Part shown: positions 12,401 through 20,875 of the stretch, in pieces
How positions within the stretch are numbered: the first letter of the stretch is position 1
Layout of the letters: every line of letters starts with the position of its first letter
Origin: Liolophura sinensis
Taxonomy: Eukaryota > Mollusca > Polyplacophora > Chitonida > Chitonidae
Assembly: GCF_032854445.1 (NCBI RefSeq)
Contig: NC_088305.1
Location: 4,653,606 to 4,717,605, forward strand
DNA length: 64,000 bases
Reading direction: 5' to 3'
Made by a program: the position numbers and the translations under genes
The notes under the pieces: generated by a model
What the model was told of the DNA's origin: nothing
Databases searched by the model: none
Seen by the model: only the letters and a program-made list of their open reading frames with translations

Positions 12401-15400
12401 AATGAATCTTGATATTCATGTATTTGATTTCTATTTTACGCAGCACGCATTTAAGAATAGTTTACTGATACGATGGCGTTGTATTTGATAAGTATTTAAT
12501 TCCGACATTCGTATGAAACTCGTATATCACAAAAAGTCGATAAGATTTCCGAAACAATTTAAAACACCCGTCCCAAAAGGAATAAAAAGTCTGGTAACAT
12601 GTAAGAGAGAAAGAGCCAACAGTTTCTAGCGATACAACAAACACAGTCGAAATCCGAGGCATGGCATCTGATTCAAATTCCAAACTCGTACTCAATTTCT
12701 CCGATCCTTAACATGGTGAATATACCATCCGTTTAGTGTTTTGTTTTGACTTGTCGACTAAAGCATTTTAGCCCCATAATATTTAGAGAAAAAGGACATC
12801 CTTAAGTTACCTAAGCATTGACCTTGTGGCCGGATTTTATAGCTCCTAAGGAAAAGTAATCAAATCCACAGACATCATTGTCACCAGTCATTAATACCAA
12901 ATCCTACGAACTTCAATCATTTGAGAACCGAAACGTTCACATGATAAGACTCTCGAGGCATCCGGTTAACAGGAAATAGAACATGCGTCATTTCATGCGA
13001 TTATACATCATTCCGCAAATCGCATCATTTGATCTCCACTTTATTGGGAATAAAGTCGTGCGAAATAAAACTTGTTCTATTTTTATTCCACTGGCTGTGA
13101 TGTCGAACTGATACAACGAATCTTTCAACATCGTTTGAAAAAAACTGGAAAAAAATAAATGAAAATATTTTTACGCATAGTTTTCAATTGCATGTATAAA
13201 TGAGCCTTGCTTCATATCTTTGGTTTCTTTTACTTTAACAACTCTTCTGTTTTAAGCAGATCTTCCATCAACGGTCGGAAATATACGGAAATGAACGTAA
13301 ACATGAAACCAGCTTAGCGCCCCTATTTTGGGCTCCCCCCGGGTGCAAATTTGTTTTGCTAGCTATCACCGTCGACTTTAGCACAATAGGTTACTTAATA
13401 TCCGTCCTGAACGCTGGGGCTTTAGGAAAACTGTAGTTTGACACAATTTTTACGCCCACAACTAGAAAGCTGAGGGGGCCACATGATATACTCCGTATTA
13501 AGAAATATAAACCAAGCGTTCCATGTATCCTTAAGGGCAGTAAGAAAACTTTAGTTTTGATCTATTTATTTGATTGGTGTTTTACGCCGTACTCAAGAAT
13601 ATTCCACTTACACGACGGCGACCAGCAAGACTTTTCCACATAAAGCCGGACAGAAAGCCAGCATAAACTGGACTTGAACTCACAGCGACCGTATTGGTGA
13701 GAGGCTCTTCGGTCATTACGCTGAGCTAGCAAGCTAACCAAATGTGCCACACTTTAGTGCTGAGGTAACGTGTATGTATGTATGTATGTATGTATGTATG
13801 TATGTATGTATGTATGTATGTATGTATGTATGTATGTATGTATGTATGTATGTATGTATGTATGTATGTATGTATGTATGTATGTATGTATGTATGTATG
13901 TATGTATGTATGTATGCATGTATGCATGTATGCATGCAAGTATGCATGCATGTATGCATGCATGTATGCATGCATGTATGTATGCATGTATGTATGCATG
14001 TATGTATGTATATTTGTTTGAATCACTTTCTTCAATTATTCAAGACACGAAAATAGTTTCCTTGGTTCAGGAAATTAACGCAATCGTGTCCTATGTTTCG
14101 AGGTCATCTGTAGTCAGATGTTAAACCTGGAAAGGGCTCATGTGTGCGTCAGTAAGGATAGTGGTTCTTCGAAACGGAATAAATGTATTAACGTGATGTA
14201 TTGGTGTTAAGTATTCACTGTTCAAGTTTACCATGTCTGTTTGTAGATTCTTGTCTCGCTTAGCTGTCTGCGATTGTCTGTGGGGGCTGGTATTTCGGTT
14301 ATTGCATGTTCCGCTCATGGTGAGTGATACAAATGTAGGCATGGCGTCGAGTCCATCCGATTAAGTGCAAAATATATACCAAAAGGAAACACACAAGCGC
14401 ACACACATACCTCTTGCGTCTTGCATCCGAAATTGAACCACTCAGCTCCGGATGAATTCAGGACTTTTTCGCTGTAGCAAATCTGCAAGAGTTAATAGTT
14501 GACAGAGGTAATTGTGTCCAGGGCTGCAGACGTATCGATTGACACGTTTTACTGACAGTTTTCTTCCAGGAAGTTAAAAAATAGACACCAGCACAGCCTT
14601 TGCAGCAATCAGAGCAATAAAATCTAATGGTTCGACTTGTGGATACAATTCTCTTTAGGCCACGCATGCACATACAATAATAGGAATGCTATAAAATGTT
14701 TGGTTTAGTCGGTCCCGAAAAGTGGAGGCATCAATCACCAGGTTGACGAAGGCAGTGACAACACAGTATTTTGAGTAATTCCTGACCAGTGACGTGTAAT
14801 AAATTGCAATGAGCATAGTTGCATCTTTTAGCATAATCTGCTCAAGCTATGATGCCAGGGAGTGTGCATTTGAATGAACAGTTAGAATGGAACACTGATT
14901 GAGTGAGTGAGTGAGTGAGTGCTTGGGGTTTAACGTCGTTCTCAACAATTTTTCAGTCATATGACGACGAAGGAATCATTAGGGTGCATGCACGTGTAAT
15001 GTGCCTCCTTGTTGCAGGACGGATTTCCACCGCTCTTTTATTTAGTGCTGCATCACTGAGACGACTTACCGAAGGCAAGTAAGCCGCCCCGCCCGAGCCA
15101 TTATACTGATACGGGTCAACCAGTCGTTGCACTATCCCCTTCATGCTGAACGCCAAGCGAGGAAGTTACAACTTCCTCTTTTAAAGTCTTAGGTGTGACT
15201 CGACCAAGGATTGATCCTGGATCTACCGGTCCCGAAGCGGACGCTCTACCAACTGTGCTATCCGGGCCGGTTAAACACTGATTGAAGTGAACTGGCAAGG
15301 AGCCATATTTAACAGGTTCCTTGTGATAACATTACTGCGGTTTCTGGAATGTAGCTTACAGTAAGGGATTATGGTTTTGAAAGGGACGATCTATAGGTAT

Positions 15401-16454
15401 ACCAAGCAAAGAAACAAGGAACCAGTTGTTCAAGGGTGTATTAGGGCATAAGCCCGGTATTAACTTTAGTCCAGACTAAAGTATCATTTACTTTCCATTA
15501 GGATGAGACTGGTATTAAGATATAAGCCTGGCTAAGCCTTTGAACAAGTGACCCCAGAGTGGGTCGTTCAAATCAGTTCTAAGACTTAAAACCAAATCTG
15601 GCTTTACGTTAGCCCAATCATAATTGCGTAACAGTATAATAAATATAAACTAAATCTGCTTCTTTTATACTCTGACTTTGGACAACTGCATTATGTCCTG
15701 AATTTGGCTAAAATCGTAAATATGATATATGACCTAATATCACCATTAGCTAATGCACTTTCGATCAACCGGGCCCTGTATTATATAATACTGCCGAGGC
15801 TACATAGGCACCACAGGCGCTGTCTTACCTCGTGTGGCCAACACTCTGCGGTATCGTGACAATCTTGAACATTTTCCACCCCCTGGCAATTCAGACAACG
15901 AGGTCCAAACTCTGAAGGAACAAACCCATGTACTAGTATGACATAAAGCATGAGTAGGGTTAATTCGAGGAGAGAGATTATTTTGTATTTTATTGATTTA
16001 TTTATATGAATATATGGTGTTTTTTGATTGTCGTATTCAAGAAAATTTCACTTGTGCCACCGCGGCGAGCATTATGGTGGAAGGAGGTCCGGGAAAGCAC
16101 TGAAACGCCTACTACAATCCACAGATTGCTTGCAGATTTTCCCTCGCACGACCGGAAAGGAAGCGAAGATTGGCTAAGAGTCCCGGGCCATTACACTAGG
16201 CTAGTGTGCTAACCACAAGGCCACGGAGGCCTATTCTACTGAACATCTCATATTTCCATCATGGTCTTCGAAATATCACTCGTTGCTTTTAGTGTAAAAC
16301 TTGTCTGTGGTTCGAACAGATCTTATATACTATTGCTAATAACATAGGTGTTTCGACACCAAAGTGACACATCTCCTGTGTCAAGGGTAACGACAAACTG
16401 TGGTGGACTTACCTTGTGATTCCGACACTATTTCATGGCTACCTAACACCGTTG
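298..16454 (-). CDS. Candidate Ly6/uPAR-domain plus fibrinogen-related-domain protein (gene span, partial)
   Basis: Gene-level entry joining seven minus-strand exons: 16413-16454, 15829-15911, 14411-14482, 12259-12379, 7520-7591, then 1177-1458 and 298-445. The first five join without any phase conflict, and the last two join in phase with each other. The join between 7520-7591 (ends phase 1) and 1177-1458 (starts needing two bases) requires at least one more exon, which should carry the first ~60 FReD residues. Predicted order: short leader, 12-cysteine Ly6-like module, short linker, FReD. Ly6 and FReD modules are extracellular, disulfide-stabilised binding folds, so a secreted recognition protein is the natural reading. 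The signal peptide and the last FReD strands are not in view. Alternative: two separate same-strand genes, one Ly6 and one FReD. The domains are well supported; the single-gene link is inference. Confidence 0.5.
446..1176. other. Intron between FReD exons
   Basis: A 731-base intron on the minus strand with donor GTAAGT (1171-1176) and acceptor CCACAG (446-451). It contains A/T homopolymers (540-605). I see no exon or classified repeat in it. Confidence 0.7.
1177..1458 (-). CDS. FReD exon, central part
   Basis: A 282-nt minus-strand exon. The acceptor is TTTCGTTTAG (AG at 1459-1460), and the donor is a perfect GTAAGT at 1171-1176. After one base that completes a split codon, it reads REFGNVSFNRNWTEFENGFG, then DISHAFWWGN and MRIDLTDADGDKLFAEYGNF, then LLLGGYRGSVGK. 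This follows the fibrinogen/ficolin/tenascin C-terminal core: RxxGSVDFyrnW..Y..GFG, EFWLGN, LRVDL.D..G....AeY..F, GGYsG. The first ~60 FReD residues, up to the usual GGWTviQRR, must lie upstream. An (AAAT)n-rich tract at 1477-1520 reads as T-rich DNA just before the acceptor. Two N-glycosylation sequons are visible (NWT, NSS). Confidence 0.92.
1797..2375. mobile_element. Foldback MITE (family E), interrupted by a family C SINE
   Basis: Left arm 1797-1920 (TCTGTTAAATCTGACAGAAG, then GTCTAAGTGATG and TTTTGTTATAGCA). Right arm about 2265-2370 (AATAATCTGCTGCAATAACA, TTCTAGCATCACTCAGACAA, GTTAAATTTAAGAAGTTAAT). The arms are diverged inverted repeats and match the uninterrupted copy at 46029-46295. 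A family C SINE sits between them, so it inserted after the MITE. Confidence 0.65.
1925..2218 (+). mobile_element. SINE, family C
   Basis: Plus orientation. The body has GGAAACAGGACTGATTGACC and the tail is CACATGATTGAAAAATTGTT followed by ACGACGTTAAACCTCAGTCA, ending in (CATA)n. It matches the copies at 7640-7985 and 18760-19020 and is nested in the family E MITE. Confidence 0.7.
2465..2700. repeat. Short tandem array, unit about 62 bp
   Basis: Three to four diverged units, each with GACATGTCGTCATGTCA-like palindromic cores followed by GAGAAAGGTTTGTACACGG and TATTTGTCTGTGTG. Confidence 0.7.
3441..3640. other. Assembly gap of 200 N
   Basis: Exactly 200 undetermined bases, the round size of a placeholder gap, so the true length is unknown. 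It lies in the interval where the missing FReD N-terminal exon is expected. Confidence 0.98.
3655..4130. mobile_element. MITE with TTAAAGGAG ends (family F), copy 1
   Basis: The left end TTTAAAGGAGAAGAAAACAC starts just after the gap. The interior shares CAAATACCCCC.., CTAGTGCAAAATATATTTAT and related blocks with the copies at 5268-5666 and 40023-40618. The right end is eroded (..CTTTTATG). Confidence 0.65.
4500..4745 (-). mobile_element. SINE, family A
   Basis: Minus orientation: CACTTATACGACGGCTTTCG, GCATTATGGTGGGGTGGAAA, then the B-box region GACTTGAACTCATAGC. Diverged, with both ends eroded. Confidence 0.7.
5029..5264 (-). mobile_element. SINE, family B, head-truncated
   Basis: Minus orientation: tail GTGCTTAGGGTTTAAC, GACGTCGTACTTAACAATTT, then TTGTTGCAGGACGGATTTCC and GGTCAACCAGTC. 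It stops before the tRNA-like head. It abuts a family F MITE that lacks its left half. Confidence 0.75.
5268..5666. mobile_element. MITE family F, copy 2, left-truncated
   Basis: Colinear with 40213-40618 (AATGAGGATGTAACCCAGGT, TTATTAGACAAGCATCACAT). It ends in an intact right terminus, TTATGTTTTCTTCTCCTTTA, the inverse of the left terminus of copy 1. Confidence 0.75.
5930..6080 (+). mobile_element. SINE, family A, 5'-truncated
   Basis: Plus orientation: GCAACAACCTGCGGATGGTA, TTCTTGAGTACGGCGTAAAA, then an (AAAT)n tail. Confidence 0.8.
6588..6825 (-). mobile_element. SINE, family A, nearly full length
   Basis: Minus orientation: TTTGACTGGTGTTTGACGCT, CTCAAGAATATTTCATTTAT, GACCATCCGCAGGTTTCTGC, GGACTTGAACTCACAGCGCC (B box). 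Confidence 0.8.
7520..7591 (-). CDS. Candidate 72-nt linker exon of the Ly6-FReD gene
   Basis: Minus-strand interval with a strong acceptor (CCTTATATTTTAG, AG at 7592-7593) and donor (GTAATG at 7514-7519). In the phase left open by the Ly6 exon (phase 1) it reads without a stop: VLCGEVPSARTPSAIQSGMC, then STI. It is symmetric (phase 1-1), so it can be skipped without a frameshift. Two cysteines lie 16 residues apart; I recognise no domain. The case rests on splice sites plus phase, so it could be chance. Confidence 0.4.
7640..7985 (+). mobile_element. SINE, family C, with tRNA-like head
   Basis: Plus orientation. Head TTAAAGCGTCCGCTTAGAAA and GGAGACCCGGAATG (tRNA-related), body GGAAAACAGGACTAGTTAGC, tail CATATGACTGAAAAATTACG then ACGTAAAACTCCAAGC. 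Confidence 0.75.
8930..9075. repeat. Possible degraded interspersed repeat
   Basis: Carries CTAGCTAAAGCTAATTTTGG and TTGAACAACCGGGCCCAGTT. A similar CAACCGGGCCCTG end occurs at 15760-15785, which suggests a shared non-autonomous element. Confidence 0.3.
9624..9650 (+). repeat. Long G tract (G18-A-G8)
   Basis: 27 bases with one interruption, preceded by a TG repeat. It has quadruplex-forming potential; its length may be unreliable in the assembly. Confidence 0.9.
9652..9716 (+). mobile_element. SINE family A, tRNA-like head only
   Basis: GCTCCGTGACTGAGTGGTGT with an A-box-like core, then GCGGCGCAATGGCCCATGAG. This matches the family A 5' end; the body is missing. Confidence 0.6.
10270..10412 (-). 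mobile_element. SINE, family A, head-truncated
   Basis: Minus orientation: TTATTTGGTTGGTGTTTCAC, GCCGTACTCCAGAATATTTG, AGTATGGTGAGAGGAAACAC. Confidence 0.75.
10480..10725 (-). mobile_element. SINE, family C
   Basis: Minus orientation: TTTCAGTCATATGACGAAGA, ACGTACCATGCCGAAGACAC, then CAGTGCTATGCGCCAAACGA. It pairs with the plus copy at 7640-7985. Confidence 0.65.
11390..11545 (-). mobile_element. SINE, family A, head-truncated
   Basis: Minus orientation: GAATGGTGTTTTAAGCCGTA, CTCACTTATACGACGGCGTC, GGCAGGCTGCTGCCAGACCT. Confidence 0.75.
11905..12010 (+). mobile_element. SINE, family A, 5'-truncated
   Basis: Plus orientation: GGTCGTGGGTTTCCCTCAGG, CATAATGCTGGTCGCCGTAT, AATAAAATAAAT tail. Confidence 0.7.
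12259..12379 (-). CDS. Ly6/uPAR-like domain exon 3 (CC-x4-CN end)
   Basis: A 121-nt minus-strand exon with acceptor CATACAG (AG at 12380-12381) and donor GTGAGT at 12253-12258. It reads ACKAIESTSSGKSRRFDIEL, then RTCQKCCNGSLCNYHACHEE, and ends with one extra base. The CCNGSLCN segment is the hallmark CC-x4-CN ending of Ly6/uPAR three-finger domains. It joins the 14411-14482 exon in phase 0. Later residues (YHACHEE) lead into a linker. Confidence 0.8.
13558..13750 (-). mobile_element. SINE, family A, internally deleted
   Basis: Minus orientation with both ends: TTTATTTGATTGGTGTTTTA, then GGACTTGAACTCACAGCGAC and GAGCTAGCAAGCTAACC (A-box side). The middle (GGGAGGAAACC..CCGCAGG) is missing. Confidence 0.85.
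13771..14010. repeat. (ATGT)n microsatellite with CATG variants
   Basis: About 240 bases of perfect then imperfect GTAT/ATGT repeats. From about 13915 on, TATG and CATG units alternate. It directly follows the head end of a SINE. All six-frame ORFs here (YVCM/HTYI repeats) are artefacts. Confidence 0.97.
14411..14482 (-). CDS. Ly6/uPAR-like domain exon 2
   Basis: A 72-nt minus-strand exon with acceptor TTAACTCTTGCAG (AG at 14483-14484) and donor GTATGTG. It reads ICYSEKVLNSSGAEWFNFGC, then KTQE, in phase 0 at both ends. An alternative acceptor nearer the exon (..GCTACAG) would put the join out of frame, which supports the chosen one. It supplies the middle Ly6 cysteines (ICY and FGC, a very typical pair) and an NSS glycosylation sequon. 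Confidence 0.75.
14740..14885. repeat. Family D dispersed repeat, fragment
   Basis: GCAGTGACAACACAGTATTT and GACCAGTGACGTGTAATAAA match 56245-56340. Related to 26040-26400, 39600-39930 and 61370-61625. Confidence 0.55.
14898..15272 (-). mobile_element. SINE, family B, full length (reference copy)
   Basis: About 375 bases, minus orientation. On its own strand it starts with a tRNA-like head (CCGGATAGCACAGTTGGTAG A box, GGATCAATCCTTGGTCGAGT B-box region). The body includes AACGACTGGTTGACCCGTAT, and the tail is CATATGACTGAAAAATTGTT, ACGACGTTAAACCCCAAGCA, then (CTCA)n. The best-preserved B copy in the window. Confidence 0.9.
15420..15785. repeat. Possible foldback repeat
   Basis: TTGTTCAAGGGTGTATTAGG at the left and ATCAACCGGGCCCTGTATTA at the right. 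Internal TTAAGACATAAGCCTGG-like blocks recur in inverse orientation. The boundaries are uncertain. Confidence 0.35.
15829..15911 (-). CDS. Ly6/uPAR-like domain exon 1
   Basis: An 83-nt minus-strand exon with acceptor GTTTGTTCCTTCAG (AG at 15912-15913) and donor GTAAGA at 15823-15828. After two bases it reads FGPRCLNCQGVENVQDCHDT, then AECWPHE. The CxxC-x8-C opening is the N-terminal Ly6/uPAR pattern, here CLNCQGVENVQDC. It starts in phase 1, as is usual for a mobile extracellular module, and ends in phase 0, joining the next exon as ..WPHE-ICYS... Confidence 0.78.
15912..16412. other. Intron with a family A SINE
   Basis: A 501-base intron, about half of it filled by the SINE at 15990-16233. 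Confidence 0.5.
15990..16233 (-). mobile_element. SINE, family A, both ends present
   Basis: Minus orientation: AGCATTATGGTGGAAGGAGG in the body and CTAACCACAAGGCCACGGAG at the tRNA-like head end. Diverged. Confidence 0.8.
16413..16454 (-). CDS. Candidate 42-nt mini-exon before the Ly6 domain
   Basis: Minus-strand interval with a strong acceptor (TTCATTGTTTTCCAG, AG at 16455-16456) and a consensus donor GTAAGTCC. In the required phase (1-1) it reads TVLGSHEIVSESQ without a stop and leads into ..EFGPRCLNC. Symmetric, so skippable in frame. It would form the stretch after a signal peptide. The signal-peptide exon itself was not found. Confidence 0.42.
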
Positions 16455-17765
16455 CTGGAAAACAATGAAAACCACCTCATGATCCATACTTTATTTTGGT
16501 GTATTTTTTTGTACACCAGACAAATGACACTGTTAAGTATACAACGAATAACTGAATAACTAATTTAGCTAAATAAACCGTCAAAGACGTAGATCAAGTG
16601 AACAAGTAATTCTGAAATCCATAACTAGGGGCGCTTTTGACTATCCTAGACGAATGGCTACATGTAGCTGAGAAGCCAAACACACGGTTTTCACAGATAC
16701 ACAGCTTTATATCTGAAATCCACCATTAAACTAAAGGAATAGTCACTCGTAAATGAGCAACCACTTCGTTTCAACGACTTATATTCTGAAATGCACCACT
16801 GTGGAACGCTGTTATTCATACTAGAGGAATAGGTAATGGATCAAAGGGTCACGCATATGGCCTGTGAATATCTCACCTGGTAACATTTGCCAGATACTAT
16901 GTGTTGTGTAGCGATTTCAGTTAAAGTTACAAGTTATTATTGAAATATCTGGCGGGTCAAGGTTATTCCATCAAATGCCTTAGCCATAAGTTCCCTGAAT
17001 TTTACATTGAAAACGTTTCTTTGGCAAGCAAGTATGACCGGAATGTCCACAATTGTAGGCAGTCTGCTTCATAGCTATGTCTAGTTCCACTTATCTCTGG
17101 TCTGTGGGCTTCATGTTCAATAAATAAGATCGGTACGGTGGATATATGAATAGATGCAATCCAAACGCTTCTGTGGTAGTTTTAATGTGATTGTGTGCTA
17201 AATGTGATAGTCAACATAGCCTTTTAATTATTTCTAGACCAGTGACTCTTATAAATTCCAATTAACATTCACTGCATTTGACCTGATCCTCTTAACCCAT
17301 ATGACTGCTGGCGTACCATTTCCTACTGTTCAAGCATTTACATGCACAGTTACAATTCCTGATTGAGGTTGATTGACAAGAGACGGTAATTCGCGGCTTG
17401 CGTGCGATGATTTGCCATTTATTACACTGTCGTCAATGCTCTAGTTTTACTCTCTATGCTGAACGTGTTTAATTATAACTGACATACATATGAATTTAGG
17501 CACTAACATTGATGTTGACTTATTTTATTAAAATAGAACGTTCCTTGCGTTTTTTTCTTCATTATTGAAAACTGCTATCTTGTTATTTTTGTACAACCTT
17601 AAATTGACCTTATGATTTTCGACCAGGAACGTCCAGTTTGGTTGACAGCTGGTGTAGGAATGTCTGTTTCTACGTGTAAGAATCACTGTGCAAATGAAAA
17701 AAGCAACTATTCGGTGTTACAAATCCTCCTATATCTAATCCATTTTGGAATGGATCTTCCTATAC

Positions 17766-18108
17766 CATCTACCCAGTTGCTAAAGCGTCCGCTTTGGGAG
17801 CGGTAGATTCAGGGTCAATCCTGGATCGGTCACACCTTAAAAAAGGAAGTTGTGGCTTCCTTGCTTGGTGTTCAATGTTAAGGGGGTAGTGCAAGGACTG
17901 GTTGACCCGTGTAAGTTTAATGGCTCGGGTGAGGCGACTTTCTTGCCTTCGGTAAGTTGTCTCAGTGAAGCACCACTAGATAAAAGAGGTGTGAAAATTT
18001 GTCCTGTAATAAGTAGGGACATTACATGCACCCCACGGACTCTTTCGTTGTCACATGATTGAAAACTTGTTAAATTTGACGTTATACCCAAGGACTCACT
18101 CACTCCCC
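17766..18108 (+). mobile_element. SINE, family B, full length
   Basis: Plus orientation: head CCCAGTTGCTAAAGCGTCCG, body AAGGACTGGTTGACCCGTGT, tail CACATGATTGAAAACTTGTT then GACGTTATACCCAAGGACTC and (ACTC)n. Confidence 0.85.
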
Positions 18109-18449
18109 TCTGACTGAAGCCAACTCAACTTAACTTGACGGTATGGTCGGATCTTAAGCGCTGGAATATGCGGTACAAGAACAGCCAATTCCATTTGAAC
18201 GTCGTCATACATGAGCGCCTACCACCTGACGCAACCGCCGAGTTTAGCTGCGTTGTGTCTTAATATCCGTGTGGGAACCTTACAGGGCTGCTAGAAATAT
18301 GTTATATTGGTGTCGACAATGTTGTTATCACCAAAGTCAACTGAACCCAAAGATGTATTGGTTCGCAGTATTGCCCACTACTTTTTTTAAAAATACATGT
18401 TGATGAGCTTACATCACTCACGTCAGATCTATAAGAATGTTGACTTGGA

Positions 18450-18757
18450 GAGAGTGAGTGAGTGCTTGGGGTTTAACGTTGTACTTAACAATTTTTCAGT
18501 CATATGACGACGATGGAATCCTTAAAATGCATGTAATGTGCCTATTTGTTGCAGGATGGATTCCATCGCTTTTTTGTCTAATTCTGCTTCACCGAGATGC
18601 CTTACCGAAAGCAAGAAAGACGCCCCGCCCGATATGGGCCAACGAGTTGTTGAACTATCCCTTCATGCTGAGCGCCAAGCGAGGACTTCCTCTTTTAATG
18701 TCTTAGGTGAAACTCAACCCAGGATAGACCATGGATCTACCGCCTCACGAAGCGGAG
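18450..18757 (-). mobile_element. SINE, family B
   Basis: Minus orientation: GTGAGTGAGTGCTTGGGGTT, TTTTTCAGTCATATGACGAC, then CGCCTCACGAAGCGGAG at the head side. It abuts a plus-strand family C element, giving a head-to-head pair. Confidence 0.85.
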
Positions 18758-18759
18758 AT

Positions 18760-19020
18760 TTGGACTTGAAAAGTTTTCTGCAAAGATGGTTCTTGTTTCT
18801 GCTTCCCTCTCACACTCAACACTGAGTGGTAAGAGCAAGCAAACAGGACTGGTTGACCAGGTGTCAGCATAATGTGACTGGGTGGGGTGTCATGTCTGAT
18901 GTCTCCGGCGTAGTTCGTCAGTGGCGGCAGCACTTTGGCGCACGAACCCGCCTGACCTCTCGTCGACGTATGACTGAAAATTGTTGCGTACGACGTTAAA
19001 CCGCATGAGTTCATTTATTC
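18760..19020 (+). mobile_element. SINE, family C
   Basis: Plus orientation: CAAACAGGACTGGTTGACCA, GTGACTGGGTGGGGTGTCAT, tail GTATGACTGAAAATTGTTGC then ACGACGTTAAACCGCATGAG. Confidence 0.8.
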
Positions 19021-20417
19021 ATGTTTTGGAAAGTTTTCTATGGCAAATTTTATTGTGATTTTAAGACTGTTCCTTCCTAAGAGGTAAATTAAGAAGGTGA
19101 ACTTTAAAACGCATGTAAGTCCCGAATGTAAATTCATGATATACTGACACCAAGATGTAACACGTCGCACGTCGAATGAGATTGACAACGTGGACAGGAG
19201 CCGTATATTTTAGTTTAACTGAGCATTCAGTGAAAGTTAAATGATTCCACCAAACCTGTGAACCCCTCGAAACGGCCCATCTATGTTGTAAGAGGTCCTT
19301 CCCGAATCTGCCCGAAAATCATTTAAAACGCGAAAATTAAAAAAATGTATATGGAAGACATTGTTCGCAAACTGTTATGTAGTTCGGCCAAAATATTTTC
19401 CCAAAGTCCACGTACTGTATATTGGCTTGTATAATAATCTGTTTTCAAACATGCCCAGTTCTGACACTGCATTTAAAACAGTACTTGCCTAAAACAATTG
19501 TAACAGATGTCCACCACTGCAAATGCCGTCCAGACATGTTAGCCGTAGCCTGTGCTTGTGGGTCATCGGGTTTAATCTCTCCGAGTTCATATGTTTTGTA
19601 CTTCCGAAAACTACTTGCTGATAAGGGGAAACGAGAAAGAGGTTATCACCGAGATACGGCCAATTTGAAACCCTTTTCTCTTATCATGAAACTGACCGCT
19701 ATGGCACACCTGAAACCTTCCCTATTATAGCGTTAAACAATCAGGAAGTCAGTCTGTTCAGTGGAATTGTGTTCTCTGGTTTACCCATGTTCTTGCCACA
19801 ATATGACTAGAAGCCTGCCCAGATGGCGTAAAGCCATACTTATTCATTCATTCCGCCAGAATTATTCAATCTTTGCTTGTTTTGACATACATACATGGAG
19901 CAAATTAACTGTCCGTATTTTATATAAGATATTTTATATACACCCCAATCCGTAGAATAATGTTTTTCAAATTTTCAGTTTGCAATTTCTATTGTATTTT
20001 CGCTGCTTACGACTTGTCGTGCTGGATGTCAAAGGCTGACAGATGCTGATTAATCGACCCTCATGACTTGTCATTTTTTGAAGTCTGACTTCTTACACAG
20101 TTTAGGGCTAACGCACTTTGGCTTTTGTATGGTTTCGAATATTAAAAGTTCAAAACAAGAAAAAACGGACGAAGGATGTGACTTCTTTTTTGAGGGGATC
20201 TAATGCCTAACTGTAGTGAAACCTTGGCTTTCATTTAAAGTCTTTTCCCGTTAATCTGTTAAAGATCGCTAACTGGAATGCATTTTGTTCATCCAGGGAA
20301 ATAATTTCACGTTTGCCAGCAAAGGTGCTGAGGAGTAGAGGAAACTGTATACATTTAACTCAGTCACTTGGGTATCTTTCTATATCATGGTGTTTGCAAA
20401 TAGAAATTACTACATTT

Positions 20418-20478
20418 ATTTCTTTATTTATTTATTTATTTATTTGACTGGCGTTTTACGCCGTACCCAAGAAATTAC
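20418..20478 (-). mobile_element. SINE family A, tail fragment
   Basis: TTTATTTGACTGGCGTTTTA and GCCGTACCCAAGAAATTACT. It faces the plus copy at 20525-20725. Confidence 0.65.
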
Positions 20479-20524
20479 TACATCATTGCCTACTTCTGAA
20501 CGGAACAAAATTGTGAAACCCAGA

Positions 20525-20725
20525 AGGCTCTCACCAATGCCGGTGCCGAGAGTTGACGTTGAACTAATGCTAGCCTGTACGTGCGAAGGTTCACCAGCAG
20601 CCTCCGGATGATCGTGGGTTTTCCTCTGCCTGTTTTTCGTCCCAACATAATGCTGACCGCCGTCGTATAAGTGAAATATTCTTGAGTGTGGCGTAAAAGG
20701 ACCAAATCAAAAAAATAAAATAAAT
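20525..20725 (+). mobile_element. SINE, family A
   Basis: Plus orientation: GCTCTCACCAATGCCGGTGC, TAATGCTGACCGCCGTCGTA, TATTCTTGAGTGTGGCGTAA, A-rich tail. Confidence 0.75.
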
Positions 20726-20807
20726 AGACATGAAAAGCCAGAATGTACTTTACGTGCTTAATATCAAACTGAGTGGCAGTCCATTTTCATCCTTCAAACA
20801 ACAAAAC

Positions 20808-20875
20808 CGGTCGCCATCACATGAATGAAATAATCTAGAGTGTGGCATGAAGGCACAATCAAATAAATGACTGAG
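20808..20875 (+). mobile_element. SINE family A, 3' fragment
   Basis: GGTCGCCATCACATGAATGA and GAGTGTGGCATGAAGGCACA, then AATCAAATAAATGA. Confidence 0.55.

Larger units (their letters stand above)
12380..14410. other. Intron between Ly6 exons 2 and 3
   Basis: 2 kb, with a family A SINE (13558-13750) and the (ATGT)n microsatellite (13771-14010). No exon seen. Confidence 0.6.
14483..15828. other. Intron between Ly6 exons 1 and 2
   Basis: Contains a family D repeat fragment (14740-14885), a full-length family B SINE (14898-15272) and a possible foldback repeat (15420-15785). Confidence 0.6.

Noticed and set aside
13726-14124. ORFs of YVCM, HTYI and similar repeats
   Set aside because: Translation of a tetranucleotide microsatellite.
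15220-15272. tRNA gene (A and B box present)
   Set aside because: The tRNA-like stretch is the head of a repeated SINE, with no complete cloverleaf; the same holds for the heads at 47356, 51463, 54076 and 7640.
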